Shown here: one piece after another, positions 19,989 through 31,681 of the stretch
Layout: every line of letters starts with the position of its first letter
How positions within the stretch are numbered: the stretch's first letter is position 1
Assembly (NCBI RefSeq): GCF_018383585.1
Contig: NZ_JAHAMK010000012.1
Location: forward strand, 1 to 64,000
DNA from: Microvirga sp. 3-52
Lineage (GTDB): Bacteria > Pseudomonadota > Alphaproteobacteria > Rhizobiales > Beijerinckiaceae
Length of the DNA stretch: 64,000 nucleotides
Reading direction: 5' to 3'
Translations under genes and position numbers: made by a program
The notes under the pieces: generated by a model
Told to the model about the DNA's origin: nothing
The model's input: only the letters and a program-made list of their open reading frames with translations
The model's database searches: none

Positions 19989-20255
19989 ATGGCCAACACC
20001 GTGTCCGCCAAGAAGATGACCCGCAAGATCGCGAAGCGCACCGCGATCAACAAGTCGCGTCGCAGCCGGATGCGGACCTTCGTCCGCAAGGTCGAAGAGG
20101 CGATCGCCGCTGGCAATCAGACTGAGGCCGCGGCCGCCCTGCGTGCCGCCGAGCCGGAGATGATGCGCGCCGCTCAGAAGGGCATCGTGCACAGGAACAC
20201 CGCGTCGCGGAAGGTCTCGCGCCTCGCGAGCCGCATCAAGACGCTGAGCGCTTAA
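19989..20255 (+). CDS. rpsT: 30S ribosomal protein S20
   Basis: 88 residues, highly basic and helical. It starts [27 protein letters not shown] and ends [14 protein letters not shown], matching S20, which binds 16S rRNA early in 30S assembly. GAGG lies about 7 nt upstream. It is followed by a strong terminator and then the candidate origin region; rpsT next to dnaA is common in alphaproteobacteria. Confidence 0.96.
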   Translation: MANTVSAKKMTRKIAKRTAINKSRRSRMRTFVRKVEEAIAAGNQTEAAAALRAAEPEMMRAAQKGIVHRNTASRKVSRLASRIKTLSA

Positions 20256-20292
20256 AAGCAGCCTCCACGGCTGACTTTTCATCGTCGATCAG

Positions 20293-20317
20293 ACCCGGCC
20301 TCGCGGCCGGGTTTTTT
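20293..20317 (+). terminator. rpsT terminator
   Basis: Perfect 8-bp stem ACCCGGCC-TCGC-GGCCGGGT (20293-20312) followed by TTTTT. Confidence 0.93.
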
Positions 20318-20331
20318 CGTATTTGGGCTTC

Positions 20332-20667
20332 GATTCCGCCCCGGAATTTTATCCACACGACAGCTTGACTTTATCCCCGACCGGCCGGGTGAAAGCTCCA
20401 CAGCCCAGATTCAAAACGCACATAAAACACTCAGGTTCTTCAAGAGCTTAGCAGGCAAAGCATCGCGAAGCATCAGAATCACCTCCTGAGTCGAGGCGAA
20501 TCGGTTCTGAATCAAGGTTGCGGAAAGACTCTTTTTTCAGGCCTGCGGACAGGCTGTGATGGAACAGTGAATCAGTTGAAGAGTCAGGACTTTAAAGCTC
20601 AGATTCAAAACCTGTGGACGAGGCTGTGAACCCAGCAAGTGGCTTGCCAGCGCTTGCGACTCGACTC
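20332..20667. promoter_or_regulatory. Cluster of twelve GANTC (CcrM-type) sites
   Basis: GANTC occurs at 20332, 20408, 20476, 20488, 20498, 20509, 20527, 20569, 20581, 20602, 20658 and 20663 (first base). Chance would give about one or two in 336 bp. The 12-mer CAGATTCAAAAC occurs twice (20406-20417, 20600-20611), and a related inverted copy lies at 20503-20515. In Caulobacter, CcrM methylation of GANTC in the dnaA promoter affects dnaA transcription; that role here is inferred. Confidence 0.75.
20349..20357 (+). promoter_or_regulatory. DnaA box, consensus TTATCCACA
   Basis: Exact nine-base match to the bacterial DnaA box, 13 nt before the related TTATCCCCG at 20371. Confidence 0.75.
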
Positions 20668-21034
20668 GGCCGTATTGCACGCCATCCCGTACCCTGTGTA
20701 AGGTCAATTCGCTTCAACGGTTCGCCGCGAAGTCATTCACTCAAAGCCAGAACTAAAGACACCATGTGCGGGGATAAGTCGTTGTTTCATTCTCTCAGGA
20801 AGCAAGCGAAGGCTCATCCTTTACCGAGAGGTAGACTTGATAGACCTTGAGTGAAGACAAAGGAGACGACAGTCAGCGATCGTCTCCACTTAAAAGCGTT
20901 CAGATAATCTTTAGTACAATTGGGGGCGCCACGTTTTGGATAACCTGTGAGGCATTTGTGCCTTGGTGTCCGAAATGGGTCATGCGTGGGGGTTTCCGAC
21001 CTTAATGAAGGCGGAACCTCGTGGAGGAACATTG

Positions 21035-22537
21035 ATGTATCGCAGCGAAGATCACCGCACCTTTGCCGCTCCCAGCGAGAACGGCATGGAGGCTCCGGGC
21101 GAACAAACGGCATCGGACGTATGGGCACGGGTCAAGCGCCGTCTCCGGGCCGAACTGGGAGAGGATATCTTCGCGAGCTGGTTCGGACGCCTGGAACTGG
21201 ATTCGGTGATCGAGGGCTGCGCCTATCTCACCGTTCCCACCCGCTTCCTGAAGAGCTGGATCGAATCCCATTATGCCGACCGGGTGCTGACGGTCTATCG
21301 CTCCGAGGCCGGCAACGTGGAGCGCGTCTCCATCGGCGTGCGCAACACTCTTGGACGCGATCCCGCGGCCCAGCGCCGGGCGAGTGAAACGCCCCGTCCA
21401 GTTCCCACCGCATCGATGGCAATGCCGAGCATGACCGGTGAGATAAAAGCTCCCTCGGGGGCCGCTCATCAGGATGAGCGTGGCGAGAACGGCGACCTCG
21501 GCGGTGCGCCACTCGATTCCCGCCTCACGTTCGAGAGCTTCATCGTCGGTCGTTCAAACGCCCTCGCCCATGCGGCGGCAGACCGGGTCGCCCATGCCCA
21601 GAACGGCCAGGCGATCTACAATCCGCTCTATCTCCATGCGGGTGTCGGCCTCGGCAAGACCCATCTTCTCCATGCCATCGGCCATGAGGTGCGCGCTCAG
21701 GGCCGTCGCGTCATCTACCTGACGGCTGATCGCTTCATGTACGGCTTCGTTGCATCCCTGAAGGCGCAGACGTCGCTGGCCTTCAAGGAGCGCCTTCGAG
21801 GCATCGACCTACTCATCATCGACGACGTGCAGTTCATTCAAGGCAAGCAGATCCAGCAGGAATTCGGCCATACACTGAACGCCCTCATCGATGCTGGCCG
21901 CCAGATCGTGATCGCCGCCGACCGTCCGCCGGCGGATCTTGAGAACCTCGACGAGCGCGTCCGCTCGCGCCTTGCCGGTGGCCTCGTGGTCGAGGTCAGC
22001 GCTCTCGACGAGGCCCTGCGCACCTCGATCCTCACCACCCGGGTCGAGGCCGTGAAGACGATCCATCCCTCCTTCGAGGTGGGCCCGAATGTGATCGCCT
22101 ATGTGGCCCGCGCCATCACGGCCAACGGACGTGACCTGGAAGGCGCAGTGAACCGCCTGCTCGCCCATGCGACGCTCACCGGTTCCGCTATTACATTGGA
22201 AACAGCCGAGACCGCGATCCGCGACCTGGTGCGCAACCGCGAGCCCAAGCGGGTCAAGATCGAGGACATCCAGAAGCTGGTGGCCTCCCGCTACAACGTC
22301 TCCCGCTCCGACATCCTCTCGGAGCGCCGTACCGCCGCCGTGGTGCGCCCGCGCCAGATCGCCATGTACCTGTCCAAGGTGCTGACCCTGCGCTCCCTTC
22401 CCGAGATCGGACGCCGCTTCGGCGGGCGCGATCACACCACGGTGCTCCATGCGGTGCGCAAGATCGAGAAGGCCTTGGGCGAAGATCACGCCCTCTCCGA
22501 CGAGGTCGAACTCCTCAAGCGAATGCTGCAGGAGTAA
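21035..22537 (+). CDS. dnaA: Chromosomal replication initiator DnaA
   Basis: 500 residues from [15 protein letters not shown] 7 nt upstream decides this start over an ATG-like start 72 nt earlier. Domain I is about 25-105 ([22 protein letters not shown]). A variable linker is about 110-160. The AAA+ core has Walker A GVGLGKTH (203-210), the [11 protein letters not shown]alker B and an arginine-bearing DERVRSRL. The C-terminal DNA-binding helix-turn-helix includes [16 protein letters not shown]. It opens the dnaA-dnaN-recF block. Confidence 0.97.
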   Translation: MYRSEDHRTFAAPSENGMEAPGEQTASDVWARVKRRLRAELGEDIFASWFGRLELDSVIEGCAYLTVPTRFLKSWIESHYADRVLTVYRSEAGNVERVSIGVRNTLGRDPAAQRRASETPRPVPTASMAMPSMTGEIKAPSGAAHQDERGENGDLGGAPLDSRLTFESFIVGRSNALAHAAADRVAHAQNGQAIYNPLYLHAGVGLGKTHLLHAIGHEVRAQGRRVIYLTADRFMYGFVASLKAQTSLAFKERLRGIDLLIIDDVQFIQGKQIQQEFGHTLNALIDAGRQIVIAADRPPADLENLDERVRSRLAGGLVVEVSALDEALRTSILTTRVEAVKTIHPSFEVGPNVIAYVARAITANGRDLEGAVNRLLAHATLTGSAITLETAETAIRDLVRNREPKRVKIEDIQKLVASRYNVSRSDILSERRTAAVVRPRQIAMYLSKVLTLRSLPEIGRRFGGRDHTTVLHAVRKIEKALGEDHALSDEVELLKRMLQE

Positions 22538-22569
22538 GCCTCGAATCCGGGCCGCAAAGGGCGGATCTT

Positions 22570-22597
22570 GGCCGGGCAAAGCCCGGCCTTGCTTTCT
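22570..22597 (+). terminator. Hairpin between dnaA and dnaN, possible terminator
   Basis: GGCCGGGC-AAA-GCCCGGCC (22570-22588) followed by TTGCTTTCT. The T-run is interrupted, so it may attenuate rather than end dnaA transcription. Confidence 0.5.
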
Positions 22598-22695
22598 CGG
22601 GCGACAAAAGCCAATCTTGCTGCCCTGCTTATCCCGCCCGAGTCTGGTCCTTCGCGGGCTAAGCCAAGAATTTCACCGAAACCAGGTGCTAGGTT

Positions 22696-23814
22696 ATGAG
22701 AGTTACCGTTGAGCGCGCCGCTCTGCTGAAGGCGCTGGGGCATGTGCACCGCGTCGTCGAGCGCCGCAATACCATTCCGATCCTGTCGAATGTTCTGCTG
22801 CGCGCGGGCGAAGGATCACTTCGTCTCAAGGCTACCGACCTCGACATCGAGGTGACGGAGACCATCCCCGCCGAGATCACGGAAGCCGGCTCGACCACCG
22901 TTCCGGCCTACATGATCTACGACATCGTGCGCAAACTCTCGGACGGCGCCCAGGTCTCGCTCGAGATGACCGCCGATGTGGGCCAGATGCAGATCCGGTC
23001 CGGGCGCTCGCGCTTCATGCTGCAGGCCCTGCCGGAGAGCGATTTTCCGGATCTCGCCGCCGGCGACCTGCCGCACCGCTTCACGCTGCCTGCAGCCGAT
23101 CTCAAGCGCCTGATCGAGAAGACGCAGTTCGCGATCTCCACGGAGGAGACGCGCTACTACCTCAACGGCATCTATCTCCACACGATCGATGCGGGCGGCT
23201 CCGTCGTCATGCGTGCAGTGGCCACCGACGGCCACCGCCTCGCCCGGGTCGAAATCCCGGCTCCCACAGGTTCGGAAGGCATGCCCGGCGTGATCGTGCC
23301 GCGCAAGGCTGTGGCCGAGATCGTCAAGCTCGTGGAGGACGGCTCTGAGAGCATCACCGTCGAATTGTCCGCCGCCAAGGTGCGCCTGACCTTCGACGGC
23401 GTCGTTCTGACGTCCAAGCTCATCGACGGGACTTTCCCCGATTACCAGCGCGTCATTCCCGCCGGAAACGACAAGGTTCTCGTGGTCGAGCGCGCCGACT
23501 TCTCCAAAGCCGTGGATCGCGTCTCCACCATCTCGTCCGAGCGCGGCCGCGCGGTGAAGCTTGCGCTCAACGACGGCCGCCTGACGCTCACCGTCAACAA
23601 TCCGGATTCGGGCAGCGCGACGGAGGAGATCGAGGTCGATTACGATGCGACGCCGATCGATATCGGCTTCAACGCCCGCTATCTCCTCGATATCACGGCC
23701 CAGCTCGACGGCGACACCGCCCTGTTCAAGCTCGCCGATCCCGGCTCCCCCACCATCGTCCAGGATCGCGAAGGCGCCTCCGCGCTCTACGTCCTGATGC
23801 CGATGCGGGTGTAA
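22696..23814 (+). CDS. dnaN: DNA polymerase III beta subunit (sliding clamp)
   Basis: 372 residues, the normal size. Three repeated clamp domains are recognisable. The sequence begins MRVTVERAALLKALGHVHRVVERRNTIPILSNVLL and ends with the conserved MPMRV. It forms the ring that tethers DNA polymerase III. It lies 158 nt after dnaA with a hairpin between them. Confidence 0.97.
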   Translation: MRVTVERAALLKALGHVHRVVERRNTIPILSNVLLRAGEGSLRLKATDLDIEVTETIPAEITEAGSTTVPAYMIYDIVRKLSDGAQVSLEMTADVGQMQIRSGRSRFMLQALPESDFPDLAAGDLPHRFTLPAADLKRLIEKTQFAISTEETRYYLNGIYLHTIDAGGSVVMRAVATDGHRLARVEIPAPTGSEGMPGVIVPRKAVAEIVKLVEDGSESITVELSAAKVRLTFDGVVLTSKLIDGTFPDYQRVIPAGNDKVLVVERADFSKAVDRVSTISSERGRAVKLALNDGRLTLTVNNPDSGSATEEIEVDYDATPIDIGFNARYLLDITAQLDGDTALFKLADPGSPTIVQDREGASALYVLMPMRV

Positions 23815-23876
23815 CCGCTTCAGCGCTCGTCGTCCCGGACTGAGCGCAGCGACGATCCGGGACTGGGTTCGAAATC

Positions 23877-23909
23877 ACGTCATCACCGGCCTTGTGCCGG
23901 TGATGACGT
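23877..23909. repeat. CTTGT-loop palindrome (type A)
   Basis: Perfect 14-bp arms (ACGTCATCACCGGC / GCCGGTGATGACGT) with loop CTTGT, 60 nt after dnaN. A degraded type-B half (ATGGCCGGGA) follows at 23941. Confidence 0.8.
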
Positions 23910-24066
23910 TTGTTGAGGCGCAACGCTCTTCGTTATCGGGATGGCCGGGACCGGACCGACCATAACGGCGCGTGAGTTGGATTCGGAGACGCATCACAGC
24001 AATCCGTCCCGGATTGGCCATGCCAATGCTTGATCTTTCGCGCCCGCTCCTGAATGAAGGGAGCGC

Positions 24067-25230
24067 ATGTCCTCCTCACCCGTTGCAGCCTCCCGAATCG
24101 CTCGTCTGATCCTTCAGGATTTCCGCACTTATGCGAGCCTGGACCTCACCGTCTCGCGCCCGCTCGTGGCGCTCGTCGGCGAGAACGGGGCCGGCAAGAC
24201 GAATGTGCTGGAGGCGATCTCTCTCTTCATGCCCGGACGGGGCCTGCGGCGGGCGGAACTGGCCGAGATCGCGCGCCAGGGCGGACCAGGCTCCTTCGCC
24301 GTGTCCGTCACGCTCGATGCGCCTTACGGCGAGCACCGGCTCGGCACCGGCATCGAGCACCAGAATGAAGGCTCCCGCGCCTCACGGGTCTGCCGCATCG
24401 ACGGCATGCCGGCGTCCTCGCCCACCGCCTTTGCCGAGTACTTGCGCATCGTCTGGCTGACCCCCGATCTCGACGCCCTTTTCCGCGGACCGGCCGGCGA
24501 CCGGCGCCGCTTTCTCGACCGTCTCGTGCTCGCGGTCGATGCGGAGCACGGCACGCGGGTGAACGCCCTCGAGCGGGCGCTGCGCTCGCGCAACCGCGTG
24601 CTGGAGGAGAACCCGGACGACCGTCTCTGGCTCGATGCGCTGGAGCGGGAGGTGGCGGAGCTCGCCATCGCGGTGGCGGCCGCCCGCCGCGAGACGGTCG
24701 AGCGCCTCGCGGCCCTGATCCTGGAGACCCGCGAGGAGGAATCCCCCTTCCCCTTCGCCACGATGGGCCTGGAGGGCGATCTCGACACCCTGGTGGCGAC
24801 GCTCCCGGCCGTCGATGCTGAGGACCGCTACCGGGCGATCCTGCGCGAGTACCGACCGCGCGACCGGGCTGCCGGACGCACCCTTTTCGGGCCCCAGGCT
24901 TCCGACCTGCTCGTGCGCCACGGCCCAAAAGACATTCCAGCCAACACGGCCTCCACCGGCGAGCAGAAGGCGCTGCTCATCGGCCTCGTGCTCGCCCATG
25001 CGCAGCTCGTGGCCAGCATGAGCGGCATTGCGCCCTTCGTGCTGCTGGACGAGGTGGCGGCCCACCTCGACCCCAGACGGCGGGCCGGTCTCTTCGCGGC
25101 ACTGGAATCTCTCGGTGGACAGGTCTGGATGACGGGTGCCGATCCCAGCCTCTTCGCCGAGCTGGAAGGCCGGGCCGATGTGCTGCAGGTCTTGCCGGGC
25201 CAGATACTTCCTTCAGAATTCCCATCGTAA
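24067..25230 (+). CDS. recF: DNA replication and repair protein RecF
   Basis: 387 residues, an SMC-like ATPase that helps load RecA at gaps with RecOR. Walker A is GENGAGKT (38-45), the ABC signature-like STGEQKALLIGL lies near 297, and the Walker B PFVLLDEVAAHLD follows. Opening RLILQDFRTYASLDL is typical. It lies 252 nt after dnaN. Directly after it come two small genes before gyrB, an unusual insertion in the block. Confidence 0.95.
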   Translation: MSSSPVAASRIARLILQDFRTYASLDLTVSRPLVALVGENGAGKTNVLEAISLFMPGRGLRRAELAEIARQGGPGSFAVSVTLDAPYGEHRLGTGIEHQNEGSRASRVCRIDGMPASSPTAFAEYLRIVWLTPDLDALFRGPAGDRRRFLDRLVLAVDAEHGTRVNALERALRSRNRVLEENPDDRLWLDALEREVAELAIAVAAARRETVERLAALILETREEESPFPFATMGLEGDLDTLVATLPAVDAEDRYRAILREYRPRDRAAGRTLFGPQASDLLVRHGPKDIPANTASTGEQKALLIGLVLAHAQLVASMSGIAPFVLLDEVAAHLDPRRRAGLFAALESLGGQVWMTGADPSLFAELEGRADVLQVLPGQILPSEFPS

Positions 25231-25241
25231 AGGGACGAGCC

Positions 25242-25571
25242 ATGAAGATGTCAGACATTCCCTTCGGTATGACGGATTGGTCCGACATCGAGCCGACCCT
25301 TCACCCTGGCGAAACCGGTCATGCCATATGGCGCACCCGCAGCTTCGGAGACATCCGCGTCCGCATGGTCGAATACACGCCTGGCTATTTCGCCGATCAC
25401 TGGTGCAGCAAAGGCCATATCCTGCTCGTGCTGGAAGGCGAGCTTCTCACCGAACTCGACGATGGCCGCGTCTTCACCCTCAAGGCAGGCCAGAGCTATC
25501 AGGTAGCCGACGGTGCGGAGCCGCACCGCTCGAAAACTATCCAAGGTGCCAAGCTCTTCATCGTAGATTAA
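25242..25571 (+). CDS. DHCW-motif cupin-fold protein
   Basis: 109 residues. It contains GETGHAIWRTRSFGDIRVRMVEYTPGYFADHWCSKGHILLVLEGEL, the hallmark region of small DHCW-type cupins, and closes with RSKTIQGAKLFIVD. One cupin barrel with candidate metal ligands His (DHWC, KGH) is present, but no activity is known for the family. It starts 11 nt after recF and 33 nt before the LysE gene, so it is probably co-transcribed. Confidence 0.8.
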   Translation: MKMSDIPFGMTDWSDIEPTLHPGETGHAIWRTRSFGDIRVRMVEYTPGYFADHWCSKGHILLVLEGELLTELDDGRVFTLKAGQSYQVADGAEPHRSKTIQGAKLFIVD

Positions 25572-25604
25572 AGTGGCGTCCTGAATACCTTTGAGGAATC
25601 CGCC

Positions 25605-26219
25605 ATGGATCTCGCAGGCCTCCTGCTCTTCTCCTCGGCCCTTTTCATCGCCGCGGCCTCGCCGGGACCGGGCATCGCCGCCATCGTGGCGCGGGTTCTG
25701 GGCCGCGGTCCGAAGGAAGCGGTGGCGTTCAGCATCGGCGTGGCGCTCGGCGACGTGGTCTGGCTGACCTTCGCGATCCTCGGTCTCGCGGCTCTCGCCC
25801 AGGCCTTCCACGAGGTGTTCCTGGTCATCAAATATGCCGGTGCAGCCTATTTGCTCTACATCGCCTACAAGATCTGGACGGCGCCCGCCGTGGCCAAGGA
25901 CGTGACGGCGGAGGCAGGAACCGAGCATCCGGCCAAGCTTCTGCTCGGCGGGCTCGCCCTGACCTTGGGCAATCCGAAGACCATCGTCTTCTACCTGGCC
26001 CTCCTGCCCACCATCCTCGATCTCACCCGGATCACTGTGCTGGGCTTTGCGGAACTGGTGGTGGCCACCTTGAGCGTACTGGGCGTGGTCTTTACCGGCT
26101 ATATCGTGCTCGCCGCCCACGCCCGGCAGCTTTTCACGACCCCGAAGGCAATCCGGATCCTCAACCGCACCACAGGCGCCCTGCTGGCTGGCGCGGCGGC
26201 GGCCGTCGCATCGCGTTGA
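25605..26219 (+). CDS. LysE/RhtB-family amino-acid exporter
   Basis: 204 residues with about six hydrophobic segments. The N-terminal AASPGPGIAAIVARVLGRGPKEA matches the family's conserved SPGP motif, and LGNPKTIVFYLALLP is the second conserved region. It likely exports an amino acid or derivative across the inner membrane; the substrate is unknown. GAGGAATCCGCC precedes the ATG. It sits between the cupin gene and gyrB. Confidence 0.88.
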   Translation: MDLAGLLLFSSALFIAAASPGPGIAAIVARVLGRGPKEAVAFSIGVALGDVVWLTFAILGLAALAQAFHEVFLVIKYAGAAYLLYIAYKIWTAPAVAKDVTAEAGTEHPAKLLLGGLALTLGNPKTIVFYLALLPTILDLTRITVLGFAELVVATLSVLGVVFTGYIVLAAHARQLFTTPKAIRILNRTTGALLAGAAAAVASR

Positions 26220-26343
26220 AGTCCGGCGTCCTGCGGCCAGGGGGCACCCCGTCAGACCGATTCGGCGGTTTTTGGTGGATTTTCTGCCCCTTTTCACGCG
26301 CGCGTAGGCGCGTGGGGGTGAAATTTCAACCAATCATTACTAA

Positions 26344-28836
<2,493 letters not shown>

Positions 28837-28838
28837 TC

Positions 28839-29232
28839 GCAAGTGGCGCTGACCCGTACAGCGCCACCGAAAACGCAAAAAATCAGAAGGCGAAGCAGTT
28901 TGACGAACTGCTTCGCCTTTTTCTCGAACCGGCCTCTCACCTTGACCGAGTTCAAAGCAGCAGATCTCGAGCCCTATCCCAATGGGCAACCGTACGCTCG
29001 TGATTCTAGGCTTGGCGCGGATGGCTTTGCCGTAACGTCTCACATCTCCGCCTCCAAGGCGCAGCATGTTGTCGGCCACGATGATCGCCGGGATTGAGCT
29101 TAGGGTAGAACGCTTCCAGGCAGGGCACATAGAGATCTTTCCAGAGATCAAGCACCGCCGTGATTTTATTGTCCAGTCGGTGTTTCCTGAGTTCAATCGA
29201 AGCCTGGATGTGAGACTGGTGTGGTCTTCTTT
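28839..29232. other. Intergenic region after gyrB
   Basis: It contains the gyrB terminator (28887-28922). I see no credible gene, repeat or operator in the remaining ~300 nt; short frames here lack ribosome binding sites. Confidence 0.5.
28887..28922 (+). terminator. gyrB terminator
   Basis: Perfect 14-bp arms AAGGCGAAGCAGTT / AACTGCTTCGCCTT with a 5-nt loop, followed by TTTC; strongly intrinsic. Confidence 0.93.
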
Positions 29233-29448
29233 CTAACTGAAGATCCGCCGCTTCTGCGAGGGTGCAGAGCCGAACTGCAGCCCTGGATCCTCAGCCTCAA
29301 GCGCCCGGATCTTTTCCTCGACGAGGTCCGCCAGAATGCTATTCGGACTCGCGGCGCGCAATTCGCCCACGGCCTCCCTGATGTGCTTCAAATCCAAGGG
29401 AGACAGCGTCGCACTTCTTTGCCCTTTGAGCTCCTGGTCCGACGTCAT
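29233..29448 (-). CDS. 71-aa protein of unknown function
   Basis: Starts MTSDQELKGQRSATLSPLDLKHIREAV and has a helical central part (EAVGELRAASPNSILADLVEEKIRALEAE) with no membrane segment. GGAGG lies 7 nt before the ATG, which is the main support along with codon usage like its neighbours. No family recognised and no toxin partner is visible. It is a single gene on the minus strand. Confidence 0.6.
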   Translation of the reverse strand: MTSDQELKGQRSATLSPLDLKHIREAVGELRAASPNSILADLVEEKIRALEAEDPGLQFGSAPSQKRRIFS

Positions 29449-29599
29449 CCGTGATCCTCCGTATGAACCGTCACAGCAATGAAAGGGTCTACGCTCGCAG
29501 GACCACGGTAGGCGTGGCCATTCGCCCGCTGCATTGCGGGAGAATTACAATTCCGTAATGCGCTCGATTCGATAGGGAGAGGGTGGGCCTACATTCGCC

Positions 29600-30979
29600 T
29601 CAAACGGAGGGCTTCAGGTCGCCGAGAACGGTCGGGATCAGCTCCGAGACGGTCGGGTGGATCGGCACGGCCCATTGCAAGGTCGGGTAATTCACACCGG
29701 CATTCATCATGTCGAGAACGCCATGAATCGCCTCATCCCCGCCTGTTCCGAGAATCGCAGCACCGAGGATCTGCTTCGTGTCGGCATCGGCGACGATCTT
29801 CATGAAGCCCCTGGTTTCATCCTTCTCAATCGCGCGTCCGACCCGTGTCATCGGACGCTTGGAGACGAGAAGCTTGCGGCCCGTCTTGCGCGCCTCGGTC
29901 TCCGTCATGCCGACACGGCCGAGCGGCGGATCGATGTACAGCGCATAGCCCAACAACCGGTCGCTGACCCGCCGTGACGCGCCGTCGAGCAGATTGGCGG
30001 CCACGATCTCGTAATCGTTGTAGGCCGTATGCGTGAAGGCGCCACGACCATTACAATCGCCCAGAGCCCAGATGCCAGGCGCGCTGGTTGCAAGCGTGTC
30101 ATCGACGACGATATTACCTCGCGCATCGACCTCGACCCCAGCCCTGTCGAGACCGAGATCGTCCGTGTTGGGACGGCGCCCGACTGCGAGCAGCACATGC
30201 GAGCCGACCACGACCGGCTCGCCGGCGGTGCAGTCGACATCGACGGCTACCCCGTCCGCGTGCGGCTTGAAGCCGATGCAGGTGGCGTTGGTGCGGACGG
30301 TAATCCCTTCAGTGGTCAGGATTTCGCGAATGGCCTCCGATACGTCCTCGTCCTCACGGGCGATCAGACGCGGTCCCTTTTCGACGACGGTCACCTGTGT
30401 GCCGAAGCGGCGGTACATCTGTGCGAATTCCAGCCCGATATAGCTGCCGCCCACCACGACGAGATGCCGCGGAAGCGAATCGAGCTGAAGGATCGAGGTA
30501 TTGGTGAGATAGGAAACCGTATCGACGCCTGGCATGTCGGGAATGCTCGCCCGGCCACCCACGTTGAGGAAGATGCGCGGTGCGGTCAGCACTTCATCTC
30601 CCACGTGGATCGTGCCAGGTCCCTCGAAACGGGCATGACCTTCGATGACGGTCAGGTCATCCATGCTGCGCAGCCAGGTCTCCAGATTTGTGCGTGCATT
30701 GGTCGAGACCGTGTCGGCGCGCGCCTTGATCCGCTGCATGTCGATGGCGATAGGGCTCGCGATGGAAACGCCGTAATCCGCCCCCCTTCGGGCGAGATGC
30801 GCCGCATAAGCGCTCGCGACCAGCGTCTTTGTCGGCATGCAGCCGGTATTGACGCAGGTTCCGCCAAAAAGCTTGCGCTCGATGATGGCGACCTTCATGC
30901 CCGCCGCAATCAACCGCCCGGCGAGCGAAGGGCCGGCCTGTCCGGCGCCGACGACGATGGCATCGAAACGAAGTGTCAT
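29600..30979 (-). CDS. FAD-dependent disulfide oxidoreductase (mercuric reductase-like)
   Basis: 459 residues from MTLRFDAIVVGAGQAG. The FAD motif GAGQAGPSLAGRL is at the N-terminus, and the redox-active disulfide is in GGTCVNTGCMPTKT (Cys-x4-Cys, about 42-47). An NAD(P)H-binding motif VVVGGSYIGLEFA lies mid-protein. The C-terminal dimer-interface motif is IHPTVSELIPT. The C-terminal Cys pair and N-terminal HMA domain of true MerA are missing, so Hg(II) reduction is not supported. It overlaps the DUF4126 gene by ATGA, implying translational coupling. Confidence 0.87.
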   Translation of the reverse strand: MTLRFDAIVVGAGQAGPSLAGRLIAAGMKVAIIERKLFGGTCVNTGCMPTKTLVASAYAAHLARRGADYGVSIASPIAIDMQRIKARADTVSTNARTNLETWLRSMDDLTVIEGHARFEGPGTIHVGDEVLTAPRIFLNVGGRASIPDMPGVDTVSYLTNTSILQLDSLPRHLVVVGGSYIGLEFAQMYRRFGTQVTVVEKGPRLIAREDEDVSEAIREILTTEGITVRTNATCIGFKPHADGVAVDVDCTAGEPVVVGSHVLLAVGRRPNTDDLGLDRAGVEVDARGNIVVDDTLATSAPGIWALGDCNGRGAFTHTAYNDYEIVAANLLDGASRRVSDRLLGYALYIDPPLGRVGMTETEARKTGRKLLVSKRPMTRVGRAIEKDETRGFMKIVADADTKQILGAAILGTGGDEAIHGVLDMMNAGVNYPTLQWAVPIHPTVSELIPTVLGDLKPSV

Positions 30980-31440
30980 GGTACCGCTCCCATAATCAGC
31001 GCGGCGCCGAGGATCGCGACGGCGTCCTCGATCAGAGCTGCGGGACGATCCTTGCCGAAGGCGGTTGCCAGGCGTGCCCGGCCTTCCGCCCCTCCGAGCG
31101 TGCCGATGACTCCACCCGCAGCTCCGGCAACGAGCCCGCCCAGGAAGGAACCGCTCTGCGCGGCAATCGCTCCCCCGCACAGGCCGCCGACGATTATCCG
31201 GGTCGCGAAGGGGAGCGGCGTTTTGCGGCTGGGCGTAGTGGGAAGTTGATCGCCGATCAGTTCGCCAATGGCGAGAACCGTCATGATCCAGGGGGTGAAG
31301 CGATAGCCCAGGAAGGCGAGCCAGGTTCCCTCAAGATTGATGAGGCCGAAAGAGGCGGCCCAGCTGACGGCTGCGGGAGCCGTCATCGCACGCAAGCCGG
31401 CAATCACTCCGATCAGGAGCGCCAACACATAAACGACCAT
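30976..31440 (-). CDS. DUF4126-family membrane protein
   Basis: 154 residues with about four hydrophobic segments. It starts MVVYVLALLIGVIAGLRAMTAPAAVSWAA, typical of DUF4126, and has a Gly/Ala-rich GGLVAGAAGGVIGTLGGAEGRARLA. Function is unknown for the family. It overlaps the downstream flavoprotein by 4 bp, suggesting the two act together, perhaps as a membrane partner of the reductase (inference). Confidence 0.78.
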   Translation of the reverse strand: MVVYVLALLIGVIAGLRAMTAPAAVSWAASFGLINLEGTWLAFLGYRFTPWIMTVLAIGELIGDQLPTTPSRKTPLPFATRIIVGGLCGGAIAAQSGSFLGGLVAGAAGGVIGTLGGAEGRARLATAFGKDRPAALIEDAVAILGAALIMGAVP

Positions 31441-31681
31441 CGCTCTCCCCGCTATTTGCTTAAGCTTGGCATGGCGGGAATGCCTTTTTCAATCCTATGC
31501 GGAATAGCATCGAGCGTCACCACCGTCGCCTCGAACGATTCGCGCCTAGAAGATCTTGGCGGCCTGCAAAGCCCGGACAGAACAACCTTAACCATCTGGC
31601 TCGATGGATGACACAAAGATACATCGCCTCTATAAAGCTCGGCATCCGAATTTTCTCATCGTTCCAGGGACGGCACTCATT

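Larger units (their letters stand above)
20318..21034. other. dnaA upstream region, candidate chromosome origin
   Basis: 717-nt non-coding stretch, clearly richer in A+T than its neighbours. It holds a perfect DnaA box TTATCCACA (20349-20357), a one-mismatch box TTATCCAAA on the minus strand (20935-20943), two copies of the related TTATCCCCG (20371-20379 plus strand, 20769-20777 minus strand), and eleven or twelve GANTC sites in its first half. The tract 20885-20925 (TTAAAAGCG...AGATAATCTTTAGTACAATTG) is AT-rich and could unwind or hold the dnaA promoter. Origin function is inference; it may instead be only the dnaA control region. Confidence 0.55.

Noticed and set aside
29233-29448. Small gene as part of a toxin-antitoxin pair
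   Set aside because: No partner gene overlaps or adjoins it, and its sequence shows no toxin or antitoxin signature.
29600-30979. Mercuric reductase (merA)
   Set aside because: It lacks the C-terminal vicinal Cys pair and any mer genes nearby; it is a general FAD-dependent disulfide reductase homologue.
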